Source: Labyrinthula sp. Ha
Taxonomy: Eukaryota; Sar; Bigyra; Labyrinthulida; Labyrinthulaceae
NCBI GenBank assembly: GCA_015227615.1
Contig: JAALGZ010000005.1
Location: forward strand, 868,001-932,000
Reading direction: 5' to 3'
DNA length: 64,000 nt
The translations under genes were made by a program, and so were the position numbers. The notes under the pieces are model-generated. The model did not search any database. It was given only the letters and a program-made list of their open reading frames with translations, and was not told the DNA's origin. Of the stretch, positions 10,206 through 21,017 are shown piece after piece. Position 1 is the first letter of the stretch. Every line of letters starts with the position of its first letter.

Positions 10206-12102
10206 GTTAATAGTTAATAGTTAAGGTGGGAGTAAGGTACTACATCTGCAAATCCGCCTATGCGTTTATCTTAGTGTCCGATGCCGGTCCGCCGCTCACT
10301 AGGGAAGCTTCCCGTCTCGTGCTCCTACTGTCACTAGGCTAAACTGGATATCGGGATTTTGGTACACTGTTGGTGTGCTCGCGATAGTTTTCCCGTTGCA
10401 CTCATTTATCGCATTTGATCTCCCAAAATAGTGGTTTCCCAAAATAGTGGTTTCCCAAAATAGTGGTTTCCCAAAATAGTGGTTTCCCAAAATATCGATT
10501 TCCCAAAACTTGTGGATAATCCAAATCGAAATTAACAAATCACGCAAGAAATCATGAAAGAGATTGAGATATTGTCGTGTGTCATATCCAGTGTTCCTGA
10601 TATCAAATAAATTGTTTCAAGTTTCTTCGTTGATCATATCGAGATGTCCTGCACCGGATTTTTACTTCTACTGTCGCTCATAGTTCTGTTTTAAAAGATA
10701 AATGTGGTTTATGAAGAGATCCAGTTGAGTCTTCTCCAGTTATCCATCCAAGAACCAACTGGGGCCAGAAGTTATTTGAAATGCACGTGGGAGTTGTATC
10801 AAGTGATGAACTAAGGTGTTGTTTGTGGTGGGGTTGGGCTGTTCTCCCCGGGTGGTGGCGGGTGAAGGGGGGACAATGTTCATGATGTTCTAGCTCTTTT
10901 CTTATATGCTCCGGAGGCACGTTCAGGTTTTCAGCTGGGGTAGGAGTTTGTGGGAAGAGATATGTTTCGAGTTTCCTTGAAGATTCCGTCAGTTCTATAT
11001 CCATTTCTGCAGTTGCGCACGTTTCCAGCCAGCTCTTTTGTTGTTCTTTTAATATTTCTAGAATGTTTATATCACCAGCTTTGAGGATGTAAGCCTTCTT
11101 CGTGTGTTCAAGTGGTCGAGTTGGATTAGGTTGGAGGAGGATGTGTTTTATGTCTCTAGAAAGTTTGTTCAGGGCTTTGGATGTATCTTTGTTTTCCAGG
11201 TTCCAGAACTCGCTACCATATTGGATTTTTGAGACCACTAGTGCTTTCACTATGTGTTTTTTCCTTCTGGCAGTCAGCATATTATTCCTCAGTACTGACT
11301 GCAGTTTACGAAATGCTTCCTGTGTGGTCGCATTCTAGCAAATAGGCTGACGTGGGTTTTAGCTGTTGCTGTTACATCCACTCCAAGGTATCTAAAGGCT
11401 CTTACTCCTTTGATGGTTCCAAGGTTGGTTTCCAGTTCTTCTTCTATTAGGCAGTTGTTACAGAGGAAGTTTCGTTCAGCGGCAGCAACTGCTGTAGTGC
11501 CCTTTCTACTTCGAACTAACGCGGTTCCCGGTCCAGGACACTGTGCTTTATGTCCTACAAAGGCATCTTTTGACGAGAAGTTTCTGGAACAAGAGGTGCA
11601 GGTGTATTTATTGACCAGTTGTTGAATTTTAGTATCCGAAAGCTTATCTTTGAGCTTTCTTCTCCTTACTATTCCCATGAGTTGAGTTTTCTGTGCATTT
11701 ATCTTTAGGCCAGACAATTGTGAGAGTTATTCTGCATATTGAATGAAGTGCTTCAAGATGTTTCTATCTCTGCCTAAAATATTGATTTTCTTTTTTTCTG
11801 TGTCATTATTCTAAGAGATATCTGTTGTAAACCAGCTTAGTTTAGAGAAGCTCGCTCTTTCGAGGTATTCCGCTCCTTTGCTACCAACTTCCTGTATTGC
11901 AAGGACGTTTGTATTGACAGTTAGGGCATATTCCTCGATAGACCTGAGCTTGTAGGAGGTGAGACGGTCAACATTCGCAGAAACAATTGAAATTGCTCTG
12001 GAGTCTTGCGCTTCACTGACTGGTGACTGTCTTTCGACTGCCTGAGTGTTGCCGGAACTCATAACGGTTTCTTTGTTTCCAAATTTTCCGTTTCCCAAAA
12101 AC
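10206..12102 (-). mobile_element. Internally deleted LINE (non-LTR retrotransposon) copy with 14-bp target duplication
   Basis: The 14-mer TTAGTCTGCTTGTA flanks the unit exactly (10192-10205 and 12103-12116). Read on the minus strand, the copy opens with a short leader. An ATG at 12062 starts an APE-type endonuclease N-terminus (ISIVSANVDR, then LAIQEVGS) that runs to about 11811. It then jumps to the end of the reverse transcriptase palm just after the YADD region (LKHFIQYAE, SGLKINAQKTQLMGI near 11700). Next come a C2HC finger (CTSCSRNF-x7-H-x3-C), the FRYLGV motif, thumb and C-terminal tail to 10678. The rest of the endonuclease and most of the RT are missing, and stops interrupt what remains. 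The 3' end is a 7-bp microsatellite tail (TTAACTA units) instead of poly-A. It is a dead, deletion-derivative copy, about 1.9 kb. Confidence 0.85.
10421..10510. repeat. 16-bp tandem array in the LINE 3' untranslated region
   Basis: Unit TCCCAAAATAGTGGTT repeats four times exactly (10421-10484), followed by one diverged unit and a partial one. It lies about 170 bp before the LINE coding end on the window's plus strand, so it belongs to the element's 3' UTR. The LINE leader at about 12085-12100 carries a related TTTCCCAAAAA motif. Confidence 0.9.
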
Positions 12103-12116
12103 TTAGTCTGCTTGTA

Positions 12117-12607
12117 ATACCTTGTTCTTCTATATTTGGTTTTATAATGGTGTGTTACCGCAAATAATAATTAAGACAAAACAACTTCCAAAGAAAGCGG
12201 AAAACCAATGGTTATTTCCTGAAAAAGTATATCAATTTCAAGAACAACCGCAAAGGTTTATTACATTCTGACTTTTTCGGAACTGTGTTGTACTTTGCTA
12301 CAGTAATGCATCGCTTGCAGCCTCGAGTGACAAACTTTGATCTCGATTTGCAGGCCGTGTGCCAAAAGCAGTAATTTTGACTGCTACGTGGTAGGACCTT
12401 CTGGTTCTTATTTGAACGTGATGAGTTATTCAAATGAATTATATGAAATAACAAGGCTATACCTCCTTGTTACGCAAGCCTTTAACCTTCTGATCCCTTT
12501 TATTTTTTAGGAACCAACGAAAATATAAAACGAACGACTGGATTTTTTGCCTTAAAAGCAATGCAATAATCTAAAACAAAAGTTTTGCACCAGATACAAA
12601 TAATAAA
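12117..12607. other. Intergenic between the LINE and the KYG-repeat gene
   Basis: About 490 bp. Opposing short frames exist on both strands (12212-12454 minus and a plus-strand frame over the same bases), but neither has a supported start or domain. It is probably the 3' flank of the gene at 12608-13903. Confidence 0.4.
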
Positions 12608-13903
12608 CTATGGTTGCGGAAAAATAGATTCACAGTCAGAGTAGATTTTTTGTGCAGCTTCATTAACAGCATCGATGCCTTGGTTCATAGTTTTGTTAAC
12701 TATTTGTAAAACAGTTGCGCTCTTCTCTGGCTTTAACATTGCTTTATCATAAGTCATGTAAAACTTATTGATAAACAGTCTTGCATGATGTCTACGCCTT
12801 GCTTCCTCTTTGAATGAATAAAGGTCATACTGATACTTGGCCATCAACTTTTTGTTCAAAGCCTCGCGACCTTTTTTATTACAAAATTTAAGTATCTTTT
12901 CATAAGATTCCTCGTCAAAAAATTTTGTCGGTTCAACCTGGCTATAAAACGCTTCTATATAAGCTTCATTAGGAACTGGTTGCCCATAATCCCTATCTAG
13001 AAGCTCAAAGGTAACTCTCATGTGCTCTGGAATTTCCTCTGTAAAAGTGCTCATATTGTCATCCCCAAAAAATGCCATGTGCAAATCATCTTCCACTCTT
13101 TTATTAGCCTTTTCTTTCTCTTCCTCTTTTTCTTTCTTATATTGCTCCACGACATCAAGCTTTTTCTTCTTTTTCTTTCGTGTAGTTCTACCAAATCCTT
13201 CTGCAACAGTGCTACTCATACTTGCTCTCAAATCCCCAGACTGCCTACCTGGCTCAAAACTTGTCTCCACCTTTTGATCTGGTCTCACATATGTTTCTTC
13301 ATCACTAAGTGAACCAAACCCTTCTCTCTGCATACTTTCTGTCAAACTTTTTCTCATTGCGTTATTTAAACTTGCTCTCAAATCCATCGTCAAATGTGAG
13401 TCGCCCAAGTTAATAGCCGGCTTGGTGAAGAAATCTGTGAGGTCTTCTCCATACTTGGTTTTTAGTTTATAATTAAGTTTATCTTCTCCTGAGTCAACAA
13501 AATATTGTAACAGAACAGCAAGCACTTCATCGTTGACATTTTCCGGTTTGTGCTTCTTGTAAAACAAAGTTAAATCAACACGAGCTTTGAGAACCTTTTC
13601 TTCCAGCTCTTTGAACGTCATAGCCGGTTTCTCTTCAGAGCCAGAAGAGCTAATTTGACTCTCCTCATGATTTTGCTTAAGCTGATTCCTGATATCTTCT
13701 TCTTCCTTTTCTCTTGCTTTTCGTTGCTTTTCAAGCGTTCTAAACTTTTTAGAACCCTTCTTCTTATGCCTCCTTGTCCTTTGAGTTTTCCGATTTTTTG
13801 TCTTATGCTTTCCACCCTTTCCCTTGGTTCTTATTTTTTTCTTTTTTACATGTGCTGAACTCGCTAAAAGACCTAGTTCTTGTTCATCTACAGGTAGATC
13901 CAT
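12608..13903 (-). CDS. Protein with two FYKKHKP...KYG-type repeats, function unknown
   Basis: 431 residues from ATG. Residues 18-75 form an extremely basic Lys/Arg tract (KKKKIRTKGKGGKHKTKNRKTQRTR split by short gaps) that would act as a nuclear or nucleolar signal or RNA-binding tail. Two copies of a roughly 50-residue helical motif follow, at about 110-158 (FYKKHKPENV ... LNYKLKTKYGEDLTDF) and about 315-366 (FYSQVEPTKF ... LNKKLMAKYQYDLYSF). The same short motif, ending KYG, occurs in many protist and algal proteins, usually without known function. Between the repeats lie a Ser/Thr-rich linker with two DLRASL/M copies and another basic stretch (TTRKKKKKKLD). The C-terminal 60 residues are helical. 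No intron. I do not recognise an orthologue. Confidence 0.8.
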   Translation of the reverse strand: MDLPVDEQELGLLASSAHVKKKKIRTKGKGGKHKTKNRKTQRTRRHKKKGSKKFRTLEKQRKAREKEEEDIRNQLKQNHEESQISSSGSEEKPAMTFKELEEKVLKARVDLTLFYKKHKPENVNDEVLAVLLQYFVDSGEDKLNYKLKTKYGEDLTDFFTKPAINLGDSHLTMDLRASLNNAMRKSLTESMQREGFGSLSDEETYVRPDQKVETSFEPGRQSGDLRASMSSTVAEGFGRTTRKKKKKKLDVVEQYKKEKEEEKEKANKRVEDDLHMAFFGDDNMSTFTEEIPEHMRVTFELLDRDYGQPVPNEAYIEAFYSQVEPTKFFDEESYEKILKFCNKKGREALNKKLMAKYQYDLYSFKEEARRRHHARLFINKFYMTYDKAMLKPEKSATVLQIVNKTMNQGIDAVNEAAQKIYSDCESIFPQP

Positions 13904-14635
13904 ATCTGTGTTATTTTAACTTCAGTCAGTTTACTTTGGGCTATATGGCCTCATGTTGTCATGTAAGTAAAAACAAGATCTCAATTCGCCCAAGTATCTC
14001 TTCATAGAGGGCATTTCAAACAATGTTTCTTTACTTGGAAAGAAAACAAACAAGTTCATAGTATTTGTTAATGATGCAACCTTCTTCATGACGTATAACT
14101 CTGAATTAGTGGACCTGGTATAAAAGTTCTTCAAAATAAATTAATTCACTGGAGAAGTGATTTAAATTAAACTCATTTCTGAAAAGGCGGTCCTGTAAAA
14201 CTCATTAAGAAAACACAAATGCTACGAACCATGCAAACATAATGTGCTGAAGAAAAAAGAATGTTTTGTTGAAGGGATGCGGTTTTCATACTCCGGAGTA
14301 TCATACTCCACTTTTTTAATTGGTCGAACGGGAATCGGACAAACATGGCTAAAAATCATGCTTTGACAAAATCAAGAACATAAACAAAAACGAAATAATT
14401 AAGGACGATGTCACAACTCTTCAAAAAACCTGGGGAAATTAAGGAAATACCAGGAAATTAGTTGAATGAAACCAAATTAAAGCTATTGCCTCCAATGAGA
14501 TGTTGCAAACGTTCACGAAGTTCGTTGCAGGTAGATTTAGCAGGAGAAAAGAGTACTCGCTACTTCACAGTACATGAAAGTGATCAAAGGCTTCGCGCAA
14601 CAACTAAGATATTAAGAAGATGTAAATTTCAATGA

Positions 14636-15097
14636 AATGAAAATGTTAATTATACCTTTGATGTTAATATTGAGATTGAACCAAAACCATCAAAATACAT
14701 TTTCCAGGCTAGCAGCACCAAACATGAAGGACATGACATAGAGTTTAACCCAAGACTAAGAAAATACCAAGATGACTTAACTGATGTTAAATCTAAGTTC
14801 ATTGAGACATTCTGTTTGGCTGTCACTTCAATTAGTGCTGCCTTTTTAGCACGTCATGAAAGTTCTCTTGTGATTTACTTTGAAAAATACCTTGTTAGAA
14901 GAGAAATGGGTAAAACTAGAGATGAACTAAAGTTAATTGAAGAAACAATTATGCGTTCATTAGCGAAATGGACAAAAAGTACTCTCAATAGAAGAGGAAT
15001 ATTTGAATTATATTTTAACAATCCAACAGCAGGTAAACCAACAATACAAAAGCTAATTTTTTCAACAAAATCTACAAAAGAATTAACAAAGAACTAA
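14636..15097 (+). pseudogene. Decayed or orphan reading frame of about 150 codons
   Basis: An open frame runs from just after a stop at 14633 to a TAA at 15095-15097 with protein-like composition (for example KSKFIETFCLAVTS and KTRDELKLIEETIM). It lacks an ATG in its first 60 codons; the first usable starts are far inside. Coding-like segments in other frames lie just upstream (about 14480-14635) and downstream (15100-15170), as expected of a decayed gene. No domain was recognised. A real short gene with an unseen 5' micro-exon remains possible. Confidence 0.35.
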
Positions 15098-17271
15098 AAA
15101 GACTATTCAGTTTGCTATAATACTTGGTCTTTCAAGATATCAATTGCTGGCCATTTGACACCAGCTGTTAATTTTTACCGCACTTATATGAAAACATGGA
15201 ATTTTTTTATATAGTTCATTGTCTCAAGGATCTTGCCCTAGCTTATCCTTCTGTACTTATGAATGACAGAAATCCGTTTCTCGGTAAAGTTCCAGTAGAG
15301 TAAAGAGCTAACCACATTCGCTGTGTCAAATATCTTATAACTACACTGGGTTCAACTTCAAAGGGGTTTTCAGGTGATCAGCTTCTTAATTTTAAGCTCA
15401 ACTTGAAAAAGGCATTTTTTATTATTTTGTCTGGGAAGAATCTCGTGAAGCCCATCATCAAAACTAGCAACATAATCTAGATCAAGAACATCAGCAGTAC
15501 CATCAAAAAGTATAATAAAAAAGAAAAAAACGCTATGCTGGACCCACACTAGCAGAATTTTCATGCTCTCTCATAGATCGTGTCAAAAAATAAGTTGTTC
15601 CCTTCAATGTTGAGAGGAAGGGGGTATTTAAAAAAAGTTGAGGGCAAAAACTCTGGACCAGCTTCTGGAATATAATTATCAAATGGTTGAAAGATATCAG
15701 CGTGAAACATTGTGGTAAGTGAAAGATCTGATGAAAAAATGATAAGAGGTGTGTAGGAAAGTAAAAGCTCTATTGACCCAAGAATTAGAAAAAGTGTTTG
15801 GATGCTACATAACCTTGGATAAGGGCAATTCAAAGTACATCATTGCCGAAACGGTCTATAAGAACGATATTGCTTTTAATCTTTTAGTTCACGTCGTGGT
15901 TGGGGTTTTATACCCAAAATATTCTTGTTCTTCCGGCTCAATTTAAGATTTTCCTTCAGTCAAGGTGCTTGCATTTCGCATAAAGAGCAACGAAAATTCA
16001 ACTACCAGTCAGTTCTACGCCCTAGATGGAATTTTTGTAAGCATCTCTCATAGATTCCAGCTCTGAAATATTTGGAGAGAATACAAAGTCCAAAGACTAA
16101 GAGATTTGAGATTGAGGTTAAGGTTCCATCTTTTAGCAAGTTGCGGGTACTAGCTAAACCATCTGTAAAGTACGCTCAACTACTTTTGGTCTTCACGGAA
16201 TATTCCACCCCATCAATGAAAGTTGGAAGAGTGGAAGAAGGCATATGCAACTGTAGTAAGGATGCTGAATGCTCTGAAGAAATATCCAGAAGGAATGCCC
16301 TCAGATTTTGACTCATCCTTATCACAAGAATGATCAAGAAGTTTGAGCTCGTCTCTGGAAAAAAAGCCAATACGCAAACCATATAATGGAAGATCACAGA
16401 GTAGGCTGAGCTCAAGTTTGATATAAATGCATGAGTTTTCCTTGTCTGCTCACTCACACAATTTTTTATTGAAACAAAAAAAACTCAGGTTCCTAATCGT
16501 AGCTATGTTCAATTTTCCACTCGTACTCATTCAAGTTAAGGTCTAGAATAGGTCCTCAGATGAAGAACAGTAGACCTAGACAGCATCGTAGCATCCAACA
16601 TATTTTCAAAATAAACCCCTAGCATTATACCCAATTCAAAACCTATGATATGCTGCAGAAAAACCTTTCTTGAGTTTATTCCTTAACTGGCTTTAAAACT
16701 TTGCATACGGCTTCGGTCAACTCTCTCATATTCCAGCATCATAGCTTCGTGTCATCCTTTCCAAATAAAACACTGTTAGTGGAGATAGAGTCATAGCGTT
16801 TCCGCTGCAGACCCCCTTTCTTTTTTGTTAATTGAGTTCTAATGGCTTAACAGAGCTTACCATTTAAGGTTCAGCTTCCGTATGTGCTTTTCTTTTTCAC
16901 TGTTTCTTATGCAGTTTCACTTTCAACCATGTATTGAGATAATCTTAAAACGAGACAAGTCTTTCAACTGCCTCAAACTCACACTCATATATTTGTAAGG
17001 ATTTTTGAATGGTTCAATATATATATATATTTCATAGTAGTATAAGTACTTTATTCAGTAGGAGAGATATCTGTTTCACTTTGGTTGATTTGTGCTTGGG
17101 ATTTAGAAACGAGCAAATCGGTTCAACTATTTCTAATTTAATTTCTTTCTATAAATAAAATTGCAATAGATGTATTTCATGAACCTTCAATAGATATCTT
17201 TCTTCAATCTTACGACATTTCGTGATTAATTTTGATTTTGCTGTTTTGTGATTTTCAATTTTAGTAAATCT
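15098..17271. other. Intergenic with scattered coding-like fragments
   Basis: Short opposing frames at 15370-15564 and 15561-15833 (minus), 15749-15946 and 16072-16311 (plus) and 16176-16457 (minus) have plausible composition but mutually overlap, lack starts and show no family motif. They may be remnants of one or more dead genes. From 16500 to 17271 I see nothing but AT-rich sequence and a short TA microsatellite near 17020. Confidence 0.3.
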
Positions 17272-17349
17272 GCATTTTGGGAAATGAGATTAGTTAATCA
17301 AGAAAGGGGTGTGCGATACCCCGGAGTAAAAAAAATTATTCCCAAATGC
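17272..17349. other. Y-shaped hairpin candidate (possible structured RNA)
   Basis: The 78 nt can fold as a closing stem GCATTT-T-GGGAA pairing with TTCCC-AAATGC (11 pairs and one bulge), enclosing a short GATT/AATC hairpin and a GGGGT/ACCCC hairpin with a 7-nt loop. This gives a three-way junction. No promoter or terminator was recognised. It could equally be a small inverted-repeat element remnant. Confidence 0.3.
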
Positions 17350-18552
17350 TTGGCATAGGACTCTTAGAATAGCATGAAATAGATATTAGAAACTTACTTG
17401 TATTGGACATGTGAGAATAGGGGTAAAATTTCACTGTTATTTTTCCAACACCACATTCATTATATCATCGATAAAATTTGATGCTAGAAGCTTGTTATCA
17501 AAGTTTGTCCTAAGAACCTAGCTGATGCTTGACTCATCGGGTTTTAAGCAGTAGAGTGCACACTTTAGCAATAATTGTAACCTTGTAGGATATGCCAGAC
17601 TCATAACTTAGCGGGAATAATATTAACAATGGAATATCTAGACAATTCATGTCAGTTTTAAGCTGCATATGCCTAAGGTTCACCAAACTGATTAATAATG
17701 AAAACTACACCTGATGTGGTAAGATTTGTGGTTGAAGCTTTACGGAGATATTACTCTAAGCTTTACACATATACTGTTGATATTTCTGGAATTCCGATTC
17801 TTCATTCTAAACTATGCTTTATTTCTACAAATTGCTCTCAACTCTCATCCAAATAGGTTTCTCGGAATTTCAGTTGCATACTGGTACTGTAAGAATATGT
17901 ACTTGAAACAACATTTCAGATGTACGCTACAGAAGAGCTTAAGGGAAATTTCATTAAATGTCACAACAAGTACTGTATATAGCTCTTCTTGAAGAAACGT
18001 TTTAAAAGTTTTATGTTCGTGCTTTGTAGTTCGGTAAAGCAAAATGAAGCCTTTAATTTTATTTGGCACGGGGAAGTACTGCATGAAGCTGATGCATCAA
18101 CCATAGCCAGAGAGGGTGTTACAGGAAATATCTCAGTTAATGGAATTTATCAGACTCTTATCCCCACCAAATATCGAGAAAAGGTAGAACTTCAGTTGCA
18201 ACACTATAATTTCTAACCAAGTGAAAGGGTGTCTAGAAGAGAGGATCTCATATGTTGCAAGTGATGGAGAATGTTCCTTCGGTAGTAGATATTAATTTCC
18301 CTTTCTGAAAACAACACAACTGATTCAAATAAATGGGTTTGAGGTTAGAGCTAAAGAAATTGAATAGTAGTTCAACACAATTTTACATCGACTACGTAAC
18401 AGTAGCTAGTTATATTTAAACTTTGTACTGTAGACTCTTTCTTGCTGGAACTAGTTTTTAAGGTAGTAGGTTCCGCATGATAGCACATGACCACATATTC
18501 CACTGAACCGTAATAGAAACGTACAGACTTATGGAAATTTATTATCAAGTCT
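17350..18552. other. Intergenic, one fragmentary frame
   Basis: A plus-strand frame at 17989-18216 begins in a different frame from 17726-17992 and contains a protein-like stretch (FIWHGEVLHEADASTIARE) without recognisable domain. I treat it as a possible remnant only. The last 330 bp are the 3' flank of the carrier gene. Confidence 0.3.
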
Positions 18553-20016
18553 CTACACTAGCTTAATTAAACGATTCCATCTTCCAAAAAAATAAAAAAC
18601 TGATGCTGCACAGAGAAAAACAACACCAATCAAAAAGAATACGGGGCCCCACGCGTTATACCTATTGTGAACAAATGTTACCAAAGGAACCCCTATTACT
18701 CCTGCAAGACTGGAAATTGAGTTACTTACGCTTTGCAACAGGCCTACATCAGGTTGTTCTACCATTCCCAACTTTGCAGAATCACATCCAGCAACAGGTG
18801 CAGCTGCATTAAAACCAAGAGCCAAAGAGAGCAACAGGAGAATGGAGGATTTTTGGAAAAAAGTTACTTCACCCTTGATATCAACTGCAAAGGAGAGGAT
18901 TATCAGACAGAAAGCTGACAGAGAAAGCAAGGTGCAGGACCAGAATCTTCTGACTGATGAAAGAATTGCTATCGCTTCGTCTGAGGGCTTCTGCTTATCC
19001 TCAATAAGATGTTCTTTCTCCTCCTCTTTATTCTCCTTCAAACGTGCTTGTATCTTCTTACTACGCCTCTGGATCATCTTATCTGCAATATATCCAAATG
19101 TAAGATTGAAGAGAGAAATAAACAAATAGGGAACACAGGTAATTGACAAGTTTTTCTTATCGATGTTCAAAGAAGTAGAAAGAAAAGTAGGAAGCCAGGC
19201 CAAAATAACATAATGACCGATGTTGTGACAGAAGTGACACCAGATTACTCCAATTATAGGTTTTTTTTCAAACATGATCAACATCTTTTTCAATAATATT
19301 TTTGCATTAAAGTGAACTTCTGCACTATCTGCTCGTTTTGTATAAAAGTTGTATTTGGCTCTTGCTTCTTCTAAATCAGTAACTTCACTTACTACACCTT
19401 TCCAAAATAAAAACCAAAAGAAACACCACACAATTCCTATGCTTCCAAAAAAATAAAATACAGCTGACCAATGGAAAAACGTCATTAAAGTTGGCGAAAT
19501 TAGGAAAGCAAGAACTGCCCCTGCGCTAACATTAACACTAAGCACACTCACACTTCGGGATCTCTCATTCTTAGGCACCTATAATGACTTAAATTAAATA
19601 AAGTTACATTCAGAGCAAAGAGGTGGTATATTGTAGGGAACGTTACCCCTTCAAAGAGACCGAGAAGGACTCTGTTCAGGATAAGATAGTTCATGCCGAG
19701 GGAAGTAAAGTAAGGGACTAGAATGGTAAGGATACTCCAGCCAAGAGCTGCAAATCCCAAAACCTTGTCTCCACCGTACCTGGAACTTAATATTGCCCCA
19801 AGGATCTGAGAAACAACATATCCATAGAAGAAAGCTCCCAATATTGTGCCCTGTGTTGACAACGACCAGTTAAGTTCCTCTGCCATAGCCACTATTCCTT
19901 AATATTTTAGAAAATATACCTATGGCCACACTAATATTTACTCTATCACAGTAAGATATCCCAACACATAGCCCGGCAAGGGACACGAAAGTATATCGTT
20001 GTCGTTTTCTTTGCAT
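18553..20016 (-). CDS. SLC17/PHT4-type major facilitator anion or phosphate transporter
   Basis: Exons 19920-20016, 19608-19891 and 18553-19578 encode 468 residues; introns are 28 and 29 nt and all junction phases close. The N-terminus MQRKRQRYTFVSLAGLCVG enters the family signature SYCDRVNISVAIVAMAEELNWS. Then come GAFFYGYVVSQILGA, a VGG-type RYGGDKVLGF loop, NRVLLGLFEGVTFPTIYHLFALNVPKNERSRS (motif across intron 2), and WCHFCHNIGHYVILAWLPTF in helix 7. These are hallmarks of SLC17 sodium/phosphate or vesicular anion carriers and plant PHT4 proteins. Twelve membrane segments; a long charged cytosolic loop (residues about 265-320) joins helices 8 and 9. The exact substrate and membrane cannot be told. 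The start codons of this gene and ERG3 lie 124 bp apart. Confidence 0.92.
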
Positions 20017-20140
20017 TGAATACCCACAGTAATGTCATAAGATGTTAAGCTCTTGTAGGGCAAACCTAAATAATAACTTGCGAAAGACAACAAGAGTATA
20101 TTGCGCAAACGACGGACAAATTTGAATTAAATAAAGAGAA
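20017..20140. promoter_or_regulatory. Bidirectional promoter between the SLC17-like gene and ERG3
   Basis: Only 124 bp separate the two divergent start codons, so both promoters must lie here. I see no CCAAT box or strong TATA; the right half is AT-rich (AATTTGAATTAAATAAA). Confidence 0.6.
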
Positions 20141-21017
20141 ATGGATGATGTTTTATTTTTCTTAGATAAATATATATGTACTCCATATATTTACCCAAGC
20201 ACCTGGTAGCTATTTGTATTTCATCACGAATAGGTCAGAAACCTCTCTTAGTCGTCAAGCTCTTACCCTGAGTGTTTTCACTCTGATTAGTTCCTATGCG
20301 CTATATTTTATCCCTGCAACTCTAAACTATTGGTTTCTCTTTGACAAAAACCTTATGAAACATAAAAAATTTAAAGAAGGTCAAATTTGGATGGAGATTG
20401 ACATGGCAGCAAAAGCAGTACCAGTTATGGGTCTTATGACTGTTCCTTTCTTCCTGCTTGAAATTAATGGCTATACTAAATTATATGATGACATTACCAC
20501 AAAATCTCTATTGGAAACACTTGGACTTGTGTTTCTATTTTTCATGTGGAACGATTTTATGGTATACTGGATTCATAGATGGCTTCACCTGCCTTGGGTA
20601 TACAGGACTTTTCACAAACCACATCACAAGTGGTTGATCCCAAGTCCTTTTGCAAGCCACGCTTTTCATCCTTTTGACGGCTGGGTTCAAGGTTTGCCTT
20701 ATCACTTATTTACTTTTGTTCTCCCAATGCACAAATGGTTGTTCTTGTTTCTTTTTTTTATGGTAAACATGTGGACTATTAGTATACATGATGAATACTT
20801 CATGGTACCAGACAAGTTTAACCTGAGAAAGATATTAAATTGTGCGGCGCATCATACAGACCATCATATATTTTTTAATTATAACCATGGGCTATATTTC
20901 ACGCTATGGGATCGTATAGGAGGAACGTATCGAACTCCAGGCTCCTTCGTGGGAAAAGGACCTTATGATGACTTGAAAGACCCAAAAAAGCTTCATGGAT
21001 ATAAAAAGGATCAATAG
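20141..21017 (+). CDS. ERG3: C-5 sterol desaturase (lathosterol oxidase)
   Basis: Exons 20141-20205 and 20234-21017 encode 282 residues. The 28-nt intron splits a Trp codon in YIYPSTWSETS, reproducing the conserved LD-YLFTPYVYPS-W start of ERG3 proteins, which supports both junction and start. The enzyme introduces the C5=C6 double bond of sterols in the ER, using cytochrome b5 and O2. The three His clusters of the fatty-acid hydroxylase fold are present: HRWLH (about residue 135), HKPHH (about 148) and HHTDHH (about 227). FASHAFHPFDGW and FNYNHGLYFTLWDRIGGTYR also match. Four membrane spans are expected. The stop codon overlaps the stop of the convergent gene at 21011-22258. Confidence 0.96.

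Noticed and set aside
10299-10547. 82-codon protein with repeated FWETTILGNHYFG units
   Set aside because: It is merely the translation of the 16-bp tandem array in the LINE 3' UTR.
20214-20233. TTG start for the ERG3 frame
   Set aside because: The bases belong to the 28-nt intron; splicing restores the conserved ERG3 N-terminus from an ATG at 20141.
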